From assembly GCA_903970145.1 (NCBI GenBank), contig CAJCHO010000031.1, positions 1 through 43,179 on the forward strand: a DNA stretch of 43,179 bases. Reading direction: 5' to 3'. Source of the DNA: Mycobacteriaceae bacterium. GTDB taxonomy: Bacteria; Pseudomonadota; Gammaproteobacteria; Burkholderiales; Burkholderiaceae_D. A program made the translations under genes and the position numbers. Under the pieces are notes generated by a model that saw nothing but the letters and a program-made list of their open reading frames with translations, did no database searches and had not been told where the DNA came from. This document shows positions 35,581 to 43,179 of the stretch, piece after piece. Every line of letters begins with the position of its first letter. The first letter of the stretch is position 1.

Positions 35581-36074
35581 GATCCGAGCGAGCGGATGCG
35601 CGCCAGAGTCGCCGTCGTCGAGCGCTGGTGAACGATCGGTATGGCAAACGCCTCACCGCCCCAACTGCGCACCAGGGCCGTTTCGGCAAGGCGCTCCATG
35701 TCGTAGTCTCCGCCCTTGACGATGATCTCGGGTCGCAATCGCCCGATCAGCTCAAGCGGTGTGTCCTCGTCGAAGCTGACCACGAGGTCGACGCAGGACA
35801 AGGCGGCAAGCAGGGCCTGACGATCGGCGAGCACATTGATTGGTCGATCCTCACCCTTGCCAAGACGCCTGACCGAGGCGTCGCTGTTGACCGCAACCAC
35901 CAGGGCGGCGCCGAGCGCGCGGGCCTGGAACAGATAGGTGACATGTCCGCGATGCAGGACGTCGAAGACGCCATTGGTAAATACGAGGGGGTGCGCCAGG
36001 CGGGCAACGCTCGCGGCCTCTTCGCCACTGGCAACGATCTTGGATTCGAACTGCGGGGGGGCCAGCTGGGTCAT
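35577..36074 (-). CDS. rfaE2: D-glycero-beta-D-manno-heptose 1-phosphate adenylyltransferase
   Basis: A 165-residue nucleotidyltransferase that makes ADP-heptose for the LPS inner core, equivalent to the C-terminal domain of HldE. The signature is FTNGVFDVLHRGHVTYL with the HxGH motif. Later motifs are VAVNSDASVRRLGKGEDRPIN and PEIIVKGGDYDMERL; STTATLARIRSL is the usual end. Start codons at 36125, 36113 and 36074 are in frame. ATG 36074 has GGGAG upstream and gives normal family length, whereas the others overlap the diiron gene. The kinase RfaE1 is not in the window. Confidence 0.92.
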   Translation of the reverse strand: MTQLAPPQFESKIVASGEEAASVARLAHPLVFTNGVFDVLHRGHVTYLFQARALGAALVVAVNSDASVRRLGKGEDRPINVLADRQALLAALSCVDLVVSFDEDTPLELIGRLRPEIIVKGGDYDMERLAETALVRSWGGEAFAIPIVHQRSTTATLARIRSLGS

Positions 36075-36102
36075 TGCGGCGGTCTCCCGCCGTGCATCAC
36101 TG

Positions 36103-36996
36103 CTATCGGACATTGCCCGCGGCAACCGGCGCGACTACCGCCGGGAGCGCCTGCGCAGCACCCAGGGCGATGCGCTGGGTGATTTCCTTGCGATAGCGAT
36201 TGAGGTCCTGCGCCGACGAAAAGGTGCGCTCGAACAGCAAGGACATGTTGTGCAGGATGCGCTCGACTACCTTGCCTTCCCATTCGCTGTCGAACTTGAT
36301 CTGGGTATCGAGCCAGCGCTCAAGCCAGCCCGGATCGGGCAGACGCGACTGCACGGTGTCATTGGGAAACAGCGCTTCATTGACGTGCAGATTGGTCGGG
36401 TGCAAGGGCTTTTCCGTGCGGCGCGCCGAGGCCATCAGTACGCCAATCTTGGCGAAGGCAGCGCGCGCCGAATCACCCAGCTCCCCGAGCGCCTTTTTCA
36501 TGTAACGCAGATAAGCGCCACCGTGGCGCGCTTCATCCTGCGATATCAATTTGTAGATGTGCTTGATGACCGGTTCGGTGTGCCACTCTGCGGCGCGACG
36601 ATACCAGTGGTTCAGACGAATCTCGCCGCAAAAATGCAGCATCAGGGTCTCAAGCGCGGGAGCCGGATCAAAGGGAAAGCGCACTGCATCAAGCTCGGCT
36701 TCGCTTGGGACCAGCGCCGGACGGTAGCGCCGCAGGTATTCCATGAGAACCAGAGAGTGCTTCTGTTCCTCGTAAAACCACACCGACATGAAGGCCGAAA
36801 AATCCGAGTCGTCATGGTTGTCGCGCAAAAACATCTCGGTTGCCGGCAGGGCCGACCATTCCGTGATGGCGTTCATCTTGATTGTCTGAGCCTGCTCGTC
36901 GGTGAGCTTGGAGGCGTCAAAGGAATCCCAGGGAATGTCGCGGGACATTTCCCAGCGAACTTCTTCGAGCGATTTGAAAAGTTCCGGATAAAGCAT
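36103..36996 (-). CDS. Ferritin-like diiron protein, acyl-ACP desaturase-like
   Basis: A 297-residue helical protein with two diiron-type pairs: Glu47 (ITEWSAL), Glu77 with His80 (EEQKH), Glu125 (CGEIRLNHW) and Glu155 with His158 (DEARHGG). This ExxH-ExxH pattern and length fit the acyl-ACP desaturase/AurF-like branch of ferritin-like proteins. The likely role is oxygen-dependent fatty-acyl modification in the cytoplasm, but hydroxylase or N-oxygenase activity cannot be excluded. The frame opens at 37044; ATG 36996 begins the conserved LYPELFKSLEE. It precedes rfaE2 on the same strand. Confidence 0.8.
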   Translation of the reverse strand: MLYPELFKSLEEVRWEMSRDIPWDSFDASKLTDEQAQTIKMNAITEWSALPATEMFLRDNHDDSDFSAFMSVWFYEEQKHSLVLMEYLRRYRPALVPSEAELDAVRFPFDPAPALETLMLHFCGEIRLNHWYRRAAEWHTEPVIKHIYKLISQDEARHGGAYLRYMKKALGELGDSARAAFAKIGVLMASARRTEKPLHPTNLHVNEALFPNDTVQSRLPDPGWLERWLDTQIKFDSEWEGKVVERILHNMSLLFERTFSSAQDLNRYRKEITQRIALGAAQALPAVVAPVAAGNVR

Positions 36997-37151
36997 CGTG
37001 GTCACCACAGGCAAGTGTTTGATTTTACCAGAATTTGGTAACAAACCCGGATATTCTCCAGACCCTACAAGGCGTCTTCATGACTAAAAACCGCGTTAGC
37101 CGATAAGAAGATGTACGCAGGCAAGGGCCCAGCGGATGCCGGAGGGCTCGA

Positions 37152-37766
37152 TCAGGGCGCGTTCGCCCTCTTCTCACCGGCGTCAGCAAGCAGCGCCGCG
37201 CGCAATTTTGGGTCCTGGGTGCGCGGATCGAGCCAGATCGCGAAAAACCAGCGCGCCAGTTCCGGGTCATGGAGTGCGCCGACCGGCACGCCGTTTGAAT
37301 AGAGCTGCAGCCCGTCCTGGGGCACGAAGATACCGGTCAGGCGCTGCCCGGGGCTGACATCGGGCATCAGCACGCGCAATTGCTCGTACCACTTCTGGCG
37401 TAAGGCCTCGTCAGCGGCCCCAAGGCGCTCGAATTCATCGAGCGCGGTCTTGGCGATGTCGGCGCCCTTGAGATTCAGGGCGTAGGTCAATTCGAGCGCG
37501 AACGGCGCGGCGCTTGGCGCGTCGCTGTTGAATCCGGCGTCACCCACCCAGAACCTGGCGTCATAGACGCGAAAAAGCAGGTAGCGAAATGGTCCCTGGC
37601 CCGACAGGCGCGCGTGCGGCACCGCCGCCGCGATATGCGCGGGCGTGCTCTCGTCGGCCGCGAGCGTCGAGGCAGCAAGTGCCAGCCACAGCCCGAGAAT
37701 GCAGGCAGTCGCTCGCAGCGGGCCCAGGGGATTAGCGGACGCGCTCGAGCGTGAACTGGATAACAT
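37152..37766 (-). CDS. Chalcone isomerase-like periplasmic protein
   Basis: A 204-residue exported protein with the chalcone-isomerase-like fold seen in bacterial envelope proteins (LSGQGPFRYLLFRVYDARFWV, ALELTYALNLKGADIAKTALDEFERLG, FVPQDGLQLYSNG). Signal peptide at residues 10-38 (LRATACILGLWLALAASTLAADE). Bacterial members are not known to isomerise chalcones. ATG 37766 lies inside the end of the cfa-like gene, giving a 35-base overlap without a ribosome-binding site, so translation is probably coupled. It closes the FAD-DUF1365-Cfa operon. Confidence 0.8.
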   Translation of the reverse strand: MLSSSRSSASANPLGPLRATACILGLWLALAASTLAADESTPAHIAAAVPHARLSGQGPFRYLLFRVYDARFWVGDAGFNSDAPSAAPFALELTYALNLKGADIAKTALDEFERLGAADEALRQKWYEQLRVLMPDVSPGQRLTGIFVPQDGLQLYSNGVPVGALHDPELARWFFAIWLDPRTQDPKLRAALLADAGEKRANAP

Positions 37767-38979
37767 CGGTGTTGCCGCAGCGAAATGCCGCTTCGCAGTA
37801 AGCAAGATAGAACGCCCAGGTACGGATGAACGCGGTGTCAAAGCCGAGTGCGCGCACCTCGCGTTCGCGAGTGCGGAAATTGCTGTGCCAGATGGCGAGC
37901 GTCTGCGCGTAATCGGCACCAAAAGCAAACTCGTTACGCACAATCAGTCCGGCCTTTTGGGCGGCCTCGCGAAAGACCTTGGGACTGGGCAGCATGCCAC
38001 CCGGGAAGATGTATTGCTGGATGAAGTCCGTGCCACGGCGGTAGTCGGCAAACAGCGCATCATCAATGGTTATGGTCTGGACCACCGCTCGCCCGCCCGG
38101 TTTCAGACTGCGCGCGAGCGCGGCAAAGTAGCCCGGCCAGTACTGCTCACCGACTGCCTCGAACATCTCGATCGAGGCGATGCCGTCGAATTGCTCATTG
38201 GCGTCGCGATAGTCCTGCAGCCGCAGTTGGACGCGGCCGTCGGCCTCTACGCGCGACAGCCGCTGTTGTGCGTAGTCGAGTTGCTCGCGAGACAGCGTGA
38301 TCCCGGTCACGCATAGATCGGCGCGCAGCGCCTGCTCGGCAAAACCGCCCCAGCCGCAACCGATCTCGAGCACGCGCGCCCCTGGTGCCAGGTCTAGCTG
38401 CGCCAGAATGCGCTGATACTTCTCGTGCTGCGCCAGATCCAGCGCCGCCGCGTCGTCAGCCCCCACGGCCTGCCCGGCGAACAGACCGCTCGAGTAGGTC
38501 ATCGTCGGATCCAGCCAAAGCTGGTAGAAGGAGTTGCCGATGTCGTAGTGGGCGGCGATGTTGCGGCGACTGCCGGCGCGCGAATTATGGTTCACAAGAT
38601 GCCGCAAACGATTGAGCATCTTGCCCCACCACTTGCCATAGATGACTGCTTCAATGGCGCTGCGATTGCTCACCATGACGCGCATGAGAGCCTGCAGGTT
38701 GGGCGTAGTCCAGTCGCCGGCAATATAGGTCTCGCCAAAGCCGATGTCGCCACTGCGCAGCGCGGCTGAGGCAACGTTCCAGTTGTTTAGCGTCATCTCG
38801 GCGTGCGGCTCGCCCTTACCGACCCGGATTGGAGTGCCGTCGGGTAGCGTAATGCTGAGCGATCCCACCGACAGGCGCTGCATGACGCGCAAGGCCAGCC
38901 GCGCGGCAGTCGGTAGACCGCCAGGTACTGCCAACCCCGACTCAAAGGAATTGTTGGGGGACATCTGACCACTTATCAT
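37732..38979 (-). CDS. cfa: Cyclopropane-fatty-acyl-phospholipid synthase family methyltransferase
   Basis: A 415-residue SAM-dependent lipid methyltransferase. HYDIGNSFYQLWLDPTMTYSSGLF is the family signature, VLEIGCGWGGFAEQAL the SAM-binding motif I, and SIEMFEAVGEQYW the bicarbonate/substrate region. C-terminal AFYLAYCEAAFR is also typical. It adds a methylene or methyl to unsaturated phospholipid chains at the inner membrane. In this gene context it may be the methylating enzyme of a furan- or branched-fatty-acid route rather than ordinary Cfa. ATG 38979 overlaps DUF1365 by four bases and has AGAGG upstream. Confidence 0.92.
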   Translation of the reverse strand: MISGQMSPNNSFESGLAVPGGLPTAARLALRVMQRLSVGSLSITLPDGTPIRVGKGEPHAEMTLNNWNVASAALRSGDIGFGETYIAGDWTTPNLQALMRVMVSNRSAIEAVIYGKWWGKMLNRLRHLVNHNSRAGSRRNIAAHYDIGNSFYQLWLDPTMTYSSGLFAGQAVGADDAAALDLAQHEKYQRILAQLDLAPGARVLEIGCGWGGFAEQALRADLCVTGITLSREQLDYAQQRLSRVEADGRVQLRLQDYRDANEQFDGIASIEMFEAVGEQYWPGYFAALARSLKPGGRAVVQTITIDDALFADYRRGTDFIQQYIFPGGMLPSPKVFREAAQKAGLIVRNEFAFGADYAQTLAIWHSNFRTREREVRALGFDTAFIRTWAFYLAYCEAAFRCGNTDVIQFTLERVR

Positions 38980-39767
38980 CGCGTTACCTCTACTGCGGGT
39001 CTGGGGGGTTTGGAGAAAAATGGCAGGCGCTTGCAAAACAGGCGAACCGCCTGCCAGTGGATGCGCGCCACAACCAGGAAAGTGAAAAGCGGATGCTGCA
39101 CGAAAGCGCGCAGCGCGCTGCGGTCATCGAGGATCCGCAATGCACCGGACACGCTGGTCAGAAGCAGCGGCCCGCTGGCGTCGTCGTAGTCGATGCGTGC
39201 CACGCAGCGCCCGGCCGCCTTCAGAAAGCGAAAGCGATAGCCTCCTTCGAGCGTGCAAAACGGCGAGACATGGAATGCCTTGCGGGCCGACAGTTCCTCG
39301 CCATTGCGGATGACCGACCCGTCCGAGTGGGCAAGCAGGTAGCAGTGCTGCTCGCCAAAGGTATTGTTCACTTCGACGAGCACCGCGCGCAGACTGCCGT
39401 CGGCCTTTTCGCAAAACCAGAAACTGACCGGATTGAAAACATAGCCGAGCACGCGTGGAAAAGTCTGCAGCCAGATTTCTCCATCTGCGTCATCGATACC
39501 CTCGCGCGCCAGCAGGGCTTCGATCCAGCTTATGAGTGCACCACCGTCACGCGCGCCGTGGTCGCGATCGAAAAAGCCCATCAGACCAAAGCGGTTGTGG
39601 CGCACGAAGCTGGTGCCCGATAGCGCCTCATCGAGGCCGCGCAGGGGCAGGTTGAGAAAAAAGGCCGGATAGCGAAAGGAGTTGCCGCGCGGACGCAGGC
39701 GCCGGTGGCGCACGGTGCCAAAGCCGATGTGGGCCAATGAGCTGCGTTTAGACGGATTCGTTGCCAT
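38976..39767 (-). CDS. DUF1365 family protein
   Basis: A 263-residue protein of the DUF1365 family, recognised from the hallmark LGYVFNPVSFWFC, VEVNNTFGEQHCYLL and FHVSPFC motifs. No clear signal peptide; a hydrophobic patch near the C terminus (PLFTFLVVARIHWQAVRLF) may contact the membrane. It sits between an FAD oxidoreductase and a Cfa-like gene, the arrangement found in photooxidative-stress and fatty-acid-modification clusters of proteobacteria. The reaction is not known to me. Confidence 0.92.
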   Translation of the reverse strand: MATNPSKRSSLAHIGFGTVRHRRLRPRGNSFRYPAFFLNLPLRGLDEALSGTSFVRHNRFGLMGFFDRDHGARDGGALISWIEALLAREGIDDADGEIWLQTFPRVLGYVFNPVSFWFCEKADGSLRAVLVEVNNTFGEQHCYLLAHSDGSVIRNGEELSARKAFHVSPFCTLEGGYRFRFLKAAGRCVARIDYDDASGPLLLTSVSGALRILDDRSALRAFVQHPLFTFLVVARIHWQAVRLFCKRLPFFSKPPRPAVEVTR

Positions 39768-39785
39768 GGGGTGGGGAGGTCCGCT

Positions 39786-41084
39786 TCAGGCCGCAATCGC
39801 GCTCGCGCGCGTGTGGTCTGCCAGCAGTGCGCCAGCAACGAGGAGGCCCGACTTCAGTCCGTCTTCGTGAAAACCGTAACCGGTCCACGCCCCGGCGAAC
39901 CAGGTATTGCGATCCCCTTGAATGGCTTCCAGGCGTGCCTGCGCCGCGATCGCCGCGTGGTCGAAAACCGGGTGTTCGTAGTCAAACTGCGCGAGGATGC
40001 TGGCGCGCTCGGGCTCGCGTATCGGATTGAGCGACACCAGTACCGGGCGCCGGAACGGCACGGGCTGCAGTCGGTTGATCAGATAGTGAACCGCCACCGC
40101 GCGCTCATTGGGCGTCTGGGCTTCCGCATTGGCTTCGTAGTTCCAGGCCGCCCACGCGAGGCGTTTTTGCGGCAACAGGCTGGCATCGCAATGCAGTACG
40201 GCTCGATTGGCCTGGTAGCGGATTGCTCCCAGCAGCGCGCGCTCCTCGTCGCTCGCGTCGTCGAGCAAACGCAGGGCCTGATCACTGTGACAGGCCAGCA
40301 CGACATGATCGAAATACTCGGTCACGCCCGCCGCGCGCACCGCGGTGGCGCCCCCTGGAATCGCCGATCGTTGCACGCCCTCGACGCGCGCCATGCGCAC
40401 CGTGCCGCAGGCCTTGGCAAGGCGTCGCACATACTCGCGCGAGCCGCCGCGCACCGTGAACCACTGCGGTCGATCGTTGACCTGCAAGAGGCCATGGTTG
40501 TGGCAAAAACGCACGAAGGTGGCCAGCGGGAATTCGAGCATCTGTGCGGTCGAACAGGACCAGATGGCCGCGGCCATCGGCAGCAGATACCAGTCGCGCA
40601 GGGTCTCTGAAAAACCGTGCTTCTCAAGGAATTCACCCAGAGAAATCTCCTTGCTGGCATCCGCGCTGCCGGCTGCGAGCGAGCTCGCCATCGCATTAAA
40701 GCGCAACAGATCGGCCAGCATGCGCAGAAAGCGCGGTGAGACGAGGTTGCGGCGCTGCGCGAACACGGTATTGAGGTTGGTGCCGGCCCACTCGAGCGCG
40801 CTGCGCCGGCCACGCTCCAGGCGCACCGAAAATGACATGTCCGAGGCAAGGGTTTGCACGCCTAGCTGGGTAAACAACTCGATCAGATTGGGGTAGGTAC
40901 GCTCGTTGTAGACCAGAAAGCCGGTGTCGACTGGATGGCACAAGCCATCGAGGGTCACGTCCACCGTGTTGGCATGGCCACCCAGGTAGTTGTTGGCCTC
41001 AAAGAGCGACACCTCGTGATGCGCGGCGAGTTTCGCGGCACAACCCAGACCGGCAATTCCCGCCCCGATGACTGCTACTCTCAC
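39786..41084 (-). CDS. FAD-dependent amine oxidase-like protein
   Basis: A 432-residue flavoprotein. The Rossmann motif is VAVIGAGIAGLGCAAKLAAH, followed by SLFEANNYLGGHANTV. The HANTVDV...VDTGFLVYNERTYPNL start is typical of the NAD/FAD-binding proteins linked to DUF1365 and Cfa genes. The C-terminal FAD segment is NTWFAGAWTGYGFHEDGL. It starts with GTG at 41084 with GGGGA upstream and heads a four-gene operon. It is probably an oxidase or desaturase acting on a fatty-acyl group. Confidence 0.9.
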   Translation of the reverse strand: MRVAVIGAGIAGLGCAAKLAAHHEVSLFEANNYLGGHANTVDVTLDGLCHPVDTGFLVYNERTYPNLIELFTQLGVQTLASDMSFSVRLERGRRSALEWAGTNLNTVFAQRRNLVSPRFLRMLADLLRFNAMASSLAAGSADASKEISLGEFLEKHGFSETLRDWYLLPMAAAIWSCSTAQMLEFPLATFVRFCHNHGLLQVNDRPQWFTVRGGSREYVRRLAKACGTVRMARVEGVQRSAIPGGATAVRAAGVTEYFDHVVLACHSDQALRLLDDASDEERALLGAIRYQANRAVLHCDASLLPQKRLAWAAWNYEANAEAQTPNERAVAVHYLINRLQPVPFRRPVLVSLNPIREPERASILAQFDYEHPVFDHAAIAAQARLEAIQGDRNTWFAGAWTGYGFHEDGLKSGLLVAGALLADHTRASAIAA

Positions 41085-41124
41085 TCACGTGTCCCCGTAG
41101 CCTGCAACTTCAACCTCCCAGCCT

Positions 41125-41141
41125 GGCAAGCGCGGCTTGCC
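41125..41141. promoter_or_regulatory. Perfect 7-bp inverted repeat in the FAD operon leader
   Basis: GGCAAGC and GCTTGCC flank a 3-base loop, 41 bases before the FAD oxidase start. It could be an operator or an RNA hairpin in the leader. Confidence 0.35.
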
Positions 41142-41365
41142 GTCATGGCGCATAAAACGACTGCGAAACGTCCCGGGACACAAAGGGAGGGGAGGAGTAC
41201 CCCGGGGGAACGCCGCCAAAGGCGGGTCGTTTCGCAGCACAAACCGTGGGCGCTAGGTGGACTCGCCAGTGCGAGCCCGCAGTGCGCCATCTTCAGTTTC
41301 TACGCAATCGACCAGCTTTCGGATTCAGCAGCATTCTTGCCGGGTCCGCGCCCTTCCCGCGCGGC

Positions 41366-41390
41366 GGCGGGGCGCCTCACAGCGCCCGCC
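41366..41390 (-). terminator. GC-rich hairpin after the peroxidase gene (no T-tract)
   Basis: GGCGGGGCGC pairs with GCGCCCGCC (one bulge) around a 6-base loop, starting six bases after the peroxidase stop codon in its direction. It lacks the T-run of an intrinsic terminator. Confidence 0.3.
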
Positions 41391-41395
41391 CGAAT

Positions 41396-41998
41396 TCAGC
41401 CTGGACCGAGCAGGCGTTCGAGTTCGGCCACGAACTTGCGGTCGGTGGGTGTCACGGAACTGGGAAAGCTCGCGACCACGGCACCGTTGCGGTCAATGAA
41501 ATACTTGAAGAAATTCCAGCCCGGCTTTTTGCCGGTCCCGCTGGCAAGTGCCACATAGAATTCATTGGCATCCTTGCCGACCACCGAGGTCTTGGACATC
41601 ATCGGGAACTTCACGCCATAGGTGTTGTAGCAGAAGTCCGCGATCTCCTTGTCGCTATTGGGCTCCTGAGAAAAATCGTTGGACGGAAAACCAACGACAA
41701 CCAGGCCGCGATCCCGGTACTTGGCGTACAGATCCTCGAGTGCCTGGTACTGAGGCGTGAATCCGCAGTAGCTCGCGGTATTGACAACCAGCACCACCTT
41801 GCCCGCGTACTGGCACAGGGATTGGTCCGACTCATCCTGCAGACGCTTGAAGGTGTGATTGAGCAGCGACGGACAGCTCGCACCCGAGCCGCTCTGGGTC
41901 GTGGGCGCCGCCGCCGGGGTAGATTGCGCGAAAACCGCTTGACCGCCTGCGGTCGCCAGAAAACCGCTGGCCGCGAAAATCAGGAGGGCACTTTTCAT
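41396..41998 (-). CDS. Exported glutathione peroxidase family protein
   Basis: A 200-residue thiol peroxidase. Signal peptide 1-24 (MKSALLIFAASGFLATAGGQ, cut after VFA). The catalytic Cys78 is in NTASYCGFTPQY, Gln111 in FPSNDFSQE, and Trp161-Asn162 in GWNFFKYF, giving a full Cys-Gln-Trp-Asn tetrad. The first tetrad segment is one residue shorter than usual. Export implies removal of lipid or hydrogen peroxides in the periplasm, probably with thioredoxin-like rather than glutathione reduction. ATG 41998 has GGAG eight bases upstream; the longer frame is non-conserved. Confidence 0.9.
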   Translation of the reverse strand: MKSALLIFAASGFLATAGGQAVFAQSTPAAAPTTQSGSGASCPSLLNHTFKRLQDESDQSLCQYAGKVVLVVNTASYCGFTPQYQALEDLYAKYRDRGLVVVGFPSNDFSQEPNSDKEIADFCYNTYGVKFPMMSKTSVVGKDANEFYVALASGTGKKPGWNFFKYFIDRNGAVVASFPSSVTPTDRKFVAELERLLGPG

Positions 41999-42256
41999 AA
42001 TTGTCTCCATCGTCTGCGAGCATGCAAATCGATCGCTGATTTCGCACTTCCCTGCTGCGAGCCGCGAGCGCATGACATAACTAGAATAGGTTTGCACCAG
42101 CCCAGTGTCAAACGCGCAGCGCGGGCAGCTGTCACCCGATGCGCCGCTGGTGAGCCCCAAGGCCGCCGCCGAGCGAATTTCCTGGCAGCAAGATCCGGCT
42201 CACAGTTTCTCGCTTTGCAGTCGCCATCCGCGCCCTGGTGGCGCGCCCGGGCGCCC

Positions 42257-43057
42257 CTACATTTGCTTGAACAGGTGCGAGAAGCTGCGGCTGACTTCGA
42301 GTTTTTCCGCGTGACCGTTGACCGTGACGATCTGGCGCCCACGAAAATCGCGCGTCACGTTGGCAATAGCCGTGGCATTGACGACCGTCGAGCGGTGGAT
42401 CTGCCAGAACATTTTCGGATCAAGTTCCTCCGTCAGTTCCTTGATCGGCTTTTTGATGAGCGCTTCGAACTGGGCAGTCTGGACACGCGTGTATTTTTCG
42501 TCGGACTGAAAGAACAGCACGTCCTCGACCGGTATCAGACGCAAGCCCTGACCGATCGACGCCTGCACCCAGCGCATGTGACCGCCCGAACTCGCGCCCG
42601 CGCCAGCGCCGCCCTGGGCGAGCCGTTCCGAGAGCCGCATCAGCAACTCGTCTATGGCCTCGGTCGCCAGCGGCGCGCCGGCCAGGCGCGCACGCAGTCG
42701 CGAGCAGGTCAGCGCCAGGCGCTCACCCTCGGCCGGTTTGAGCACGTAGTCGATGGCGCCCTGCTCGAAGGCCTCGATCGCATACTGATCGTAGGCCGTG
42801 ATGAAAACCACGTGGCATTTTCCGGCGATCGCGCGCGCCGCTTCGATCCCGGTCATCTCGGGCATGCGGATGTCCAGAAAAGCCAGGTCCGGCTCAAGTT
42901 CCTCGACCAGGCTCACCGCTTCGGCACCGGTCCGTGCTTCGCCCACCAGTTCCAGTTCGGGCCAGACCTGGGCCAGTCTGAGCTTAAGCTGCTCGCGCAT
43001 CAGGCGTTCGTCATCGGCGAGGATGGCGCGCACCGGAGAAGATCGGTTCGAGTTCAT
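42257..43057 (-). CDS. LytTR-family response regulator (AlgR-like)
   Basis: A 266-residue regulator. Receiver domain 8-125 with Asp15-Asp16, phosphoacceptor Asp62 in LAFLDIRMPEMTG, and Lys in VLKPAEGERL. The C-terminal LytTR domain (about 160-262) has VEDVLFFQSDEKYTRV, IKELTEELDPKMFWQIHRSTVVNATAIANV. A Gly/Ala-rich linker (GGAGAGASSGG) joins the domains. ATG 43057 is chosen because the longer frame lacks family sequence. LytTR regulators usually control envelope or extracellular functions. Its sensor kinase is not in the window. Confidence 0.92.
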   Translation of the reverse strand: MNSNRSSPVRAILADDERLMREQLKLRLAQVWPELELVGEARTGAEAVSLVEELEPDLAFLDIRMPEMTGIEAARAIAGKCHVVFITAYDQYAIEAFEQGAIDYVLKPAEGERLALTCSRLRARLAGAPLATEAIDELLMRLSERLAQGGAGAGASSGGHMRWVQASIGQGLRLIPVEDVLFFQSDEKYTRVQTAQFEALIKKPIKELTEELDPKMFWQIHRSTVVNATAIANVTRDFRGRQIVTVNGHAEKLEVSRSFSHLFKQM

Positions 43058-43085
43058 AGTGGTACGAGCAGTCAACGAGCCGCCG

Positions 43086-43179
43086 CTAGGCGATGCGCCG
43101 TTTCGGTCGGGTAAAGGCGCGCACCAGTAGAACACACAGCAGCAAGGGCAGCAATAGCGGCGCCGCCGCGAACAGCAGC
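43086..43179 (-). CDS. C-terminal end of a membrane protein (partial)
   Basis: The last 30 codons of a gene entering from the right edge. They encode a hydrophobic run (LLFAAAPLLLPLLLCVLLV) followed by a basic tail ending TRPKRRIA and a TAG. A lone helix with a basic cytoplasmic end fits a tail-anchored or multipass protein. It is 28 bases before the LytTR regulator start and may be in its operon. Confidence 0.5.
   Translation of the reverse strand, partial: LLFAAAPLLLPLLLCVLLVRAFTRPKRRIA

Larger units (their letters stand above)
41085..41395. other. 311-base gap between glutathione peroxidase and FAD oxidase genes
   Basis: Contains the 7-bp hairpin at 41125-41141, close to the FAD gene start, and a longer GC hairpin at 41366-41390 just after the peroxidase stop. 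It must also hold the FAD operon promoter, but no clear sigma-70 or ECF-sigma elements were identified. Confidence 0.55.

Noticed and set aside
35938-37041. Plus-strand open frame of 367 codons
   Set aside because: It is antisense to the adenylyltransferase and diiron genes and shows no motif or ribosome-binding site.
41246-43114. Plus-strand open frame of 622 codons
   Set aside because: It lies antisense to the glutathione peroxidase and LytTR genes, which have clear family motifs. Its translation has none. Long antisense frames are common in GC-rich DNA.

Overview
The window is GC-rich, gene-dense DNA from a betaproteobacterium, probably of the order Burkholderiales. The evidence is the tRNA-Tyr/tRNA-Gly/tRNA-Thr/tuf array, the dacA-dat-ybeD block near lipB-lipA, and the birA-coaX-SPOR operon. 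No taxonomic search could be run. I see no insertion sequence, integrase, CRISPR array or rRNA.

Layout. 1-553 (minus): start of tuf behind three tRNA genes. 791-3404: an Lrp/AsnC regulator divergent from ornithine aminotransferase (rocD), then a GNAT acetyltransferase. 3405-4274: mostly gene-free, with one hairpin and one doubtful small ORF. 4275-11068 (plus): a seven-gene cluster of GNAT-like protein, acyl carrier protein, AMP-forming acyl ligase, LuxE-type acyl-protein synthetase, LuxC-type acyl reductase, SAM methyltransferase and FabZ-like dehydratase. This looks like an aldehyde-forming lipid or secondary-metabolite pathway without luciferase, and it is the most novel part of the window. 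11065-12573 (minus): a VirD4/TraG coupling ATPase with no other conjugation genes. 12748-17649: enoyl-CoA hydratase, an outer-membrane barrel, a long AraC-type regulator, DNA polymerase IV and a small unknown protein, with a perfect 12-bp inverted repeat between the regulator and dinB. 17793-18746: a KirBac potassium channel.

18856-27409: lipoate genes lipA and lipB, a Spy/CpxP-like periplasmic protein and a divergent OmpR-type two-component pair. Then comes a minus-strand run of ferredoxin, hydrolase, an unknown protein, dacA, dat and ybeD. The two-component block separates ybeD from lipB, which are often neighbours. 27492-29779: an NTF2-like protein, an orphan small protein and a VanZ-like membrane protein. 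29878-32363 (plus): birA, coaX and a SPOR-domain protein. 32309-34241 (minus): two tandem AraC/GyrI-like regulators. 34552-36996 (minus): diiron protein, heptose-phosphate adenylyltransferase and R. etli-type asparaginase. 37152-41084 (minus): FAD oxidoreductase, DUF1365, cyclopropane-fatty-acid-synthase-like protein and chalcone-isomerase-like protein, a membrane-lipid modification module. 41396-43179 (minus): exported glutathione peroxidase, a LytTR response regulator and the hydrophobic end of one more gene.

How the genes fit together. The lipid theme recurs in the Lux-type cluster, the Cfa/DUF1365 module, the diiron desaturase-like protein, the enoyl-CoA hydratase, lipoate synthesis and biotin ligase. 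The envelope theme covers dacA, Spy with its two-component system, the SPOR protein and the heptose adenylyltransferase. Genes within operons commonly overlap by ATGA, GTGA or TTGA. Three convergent gene pairs end on a shared CTAG, which leaves no room for a terminator between them.
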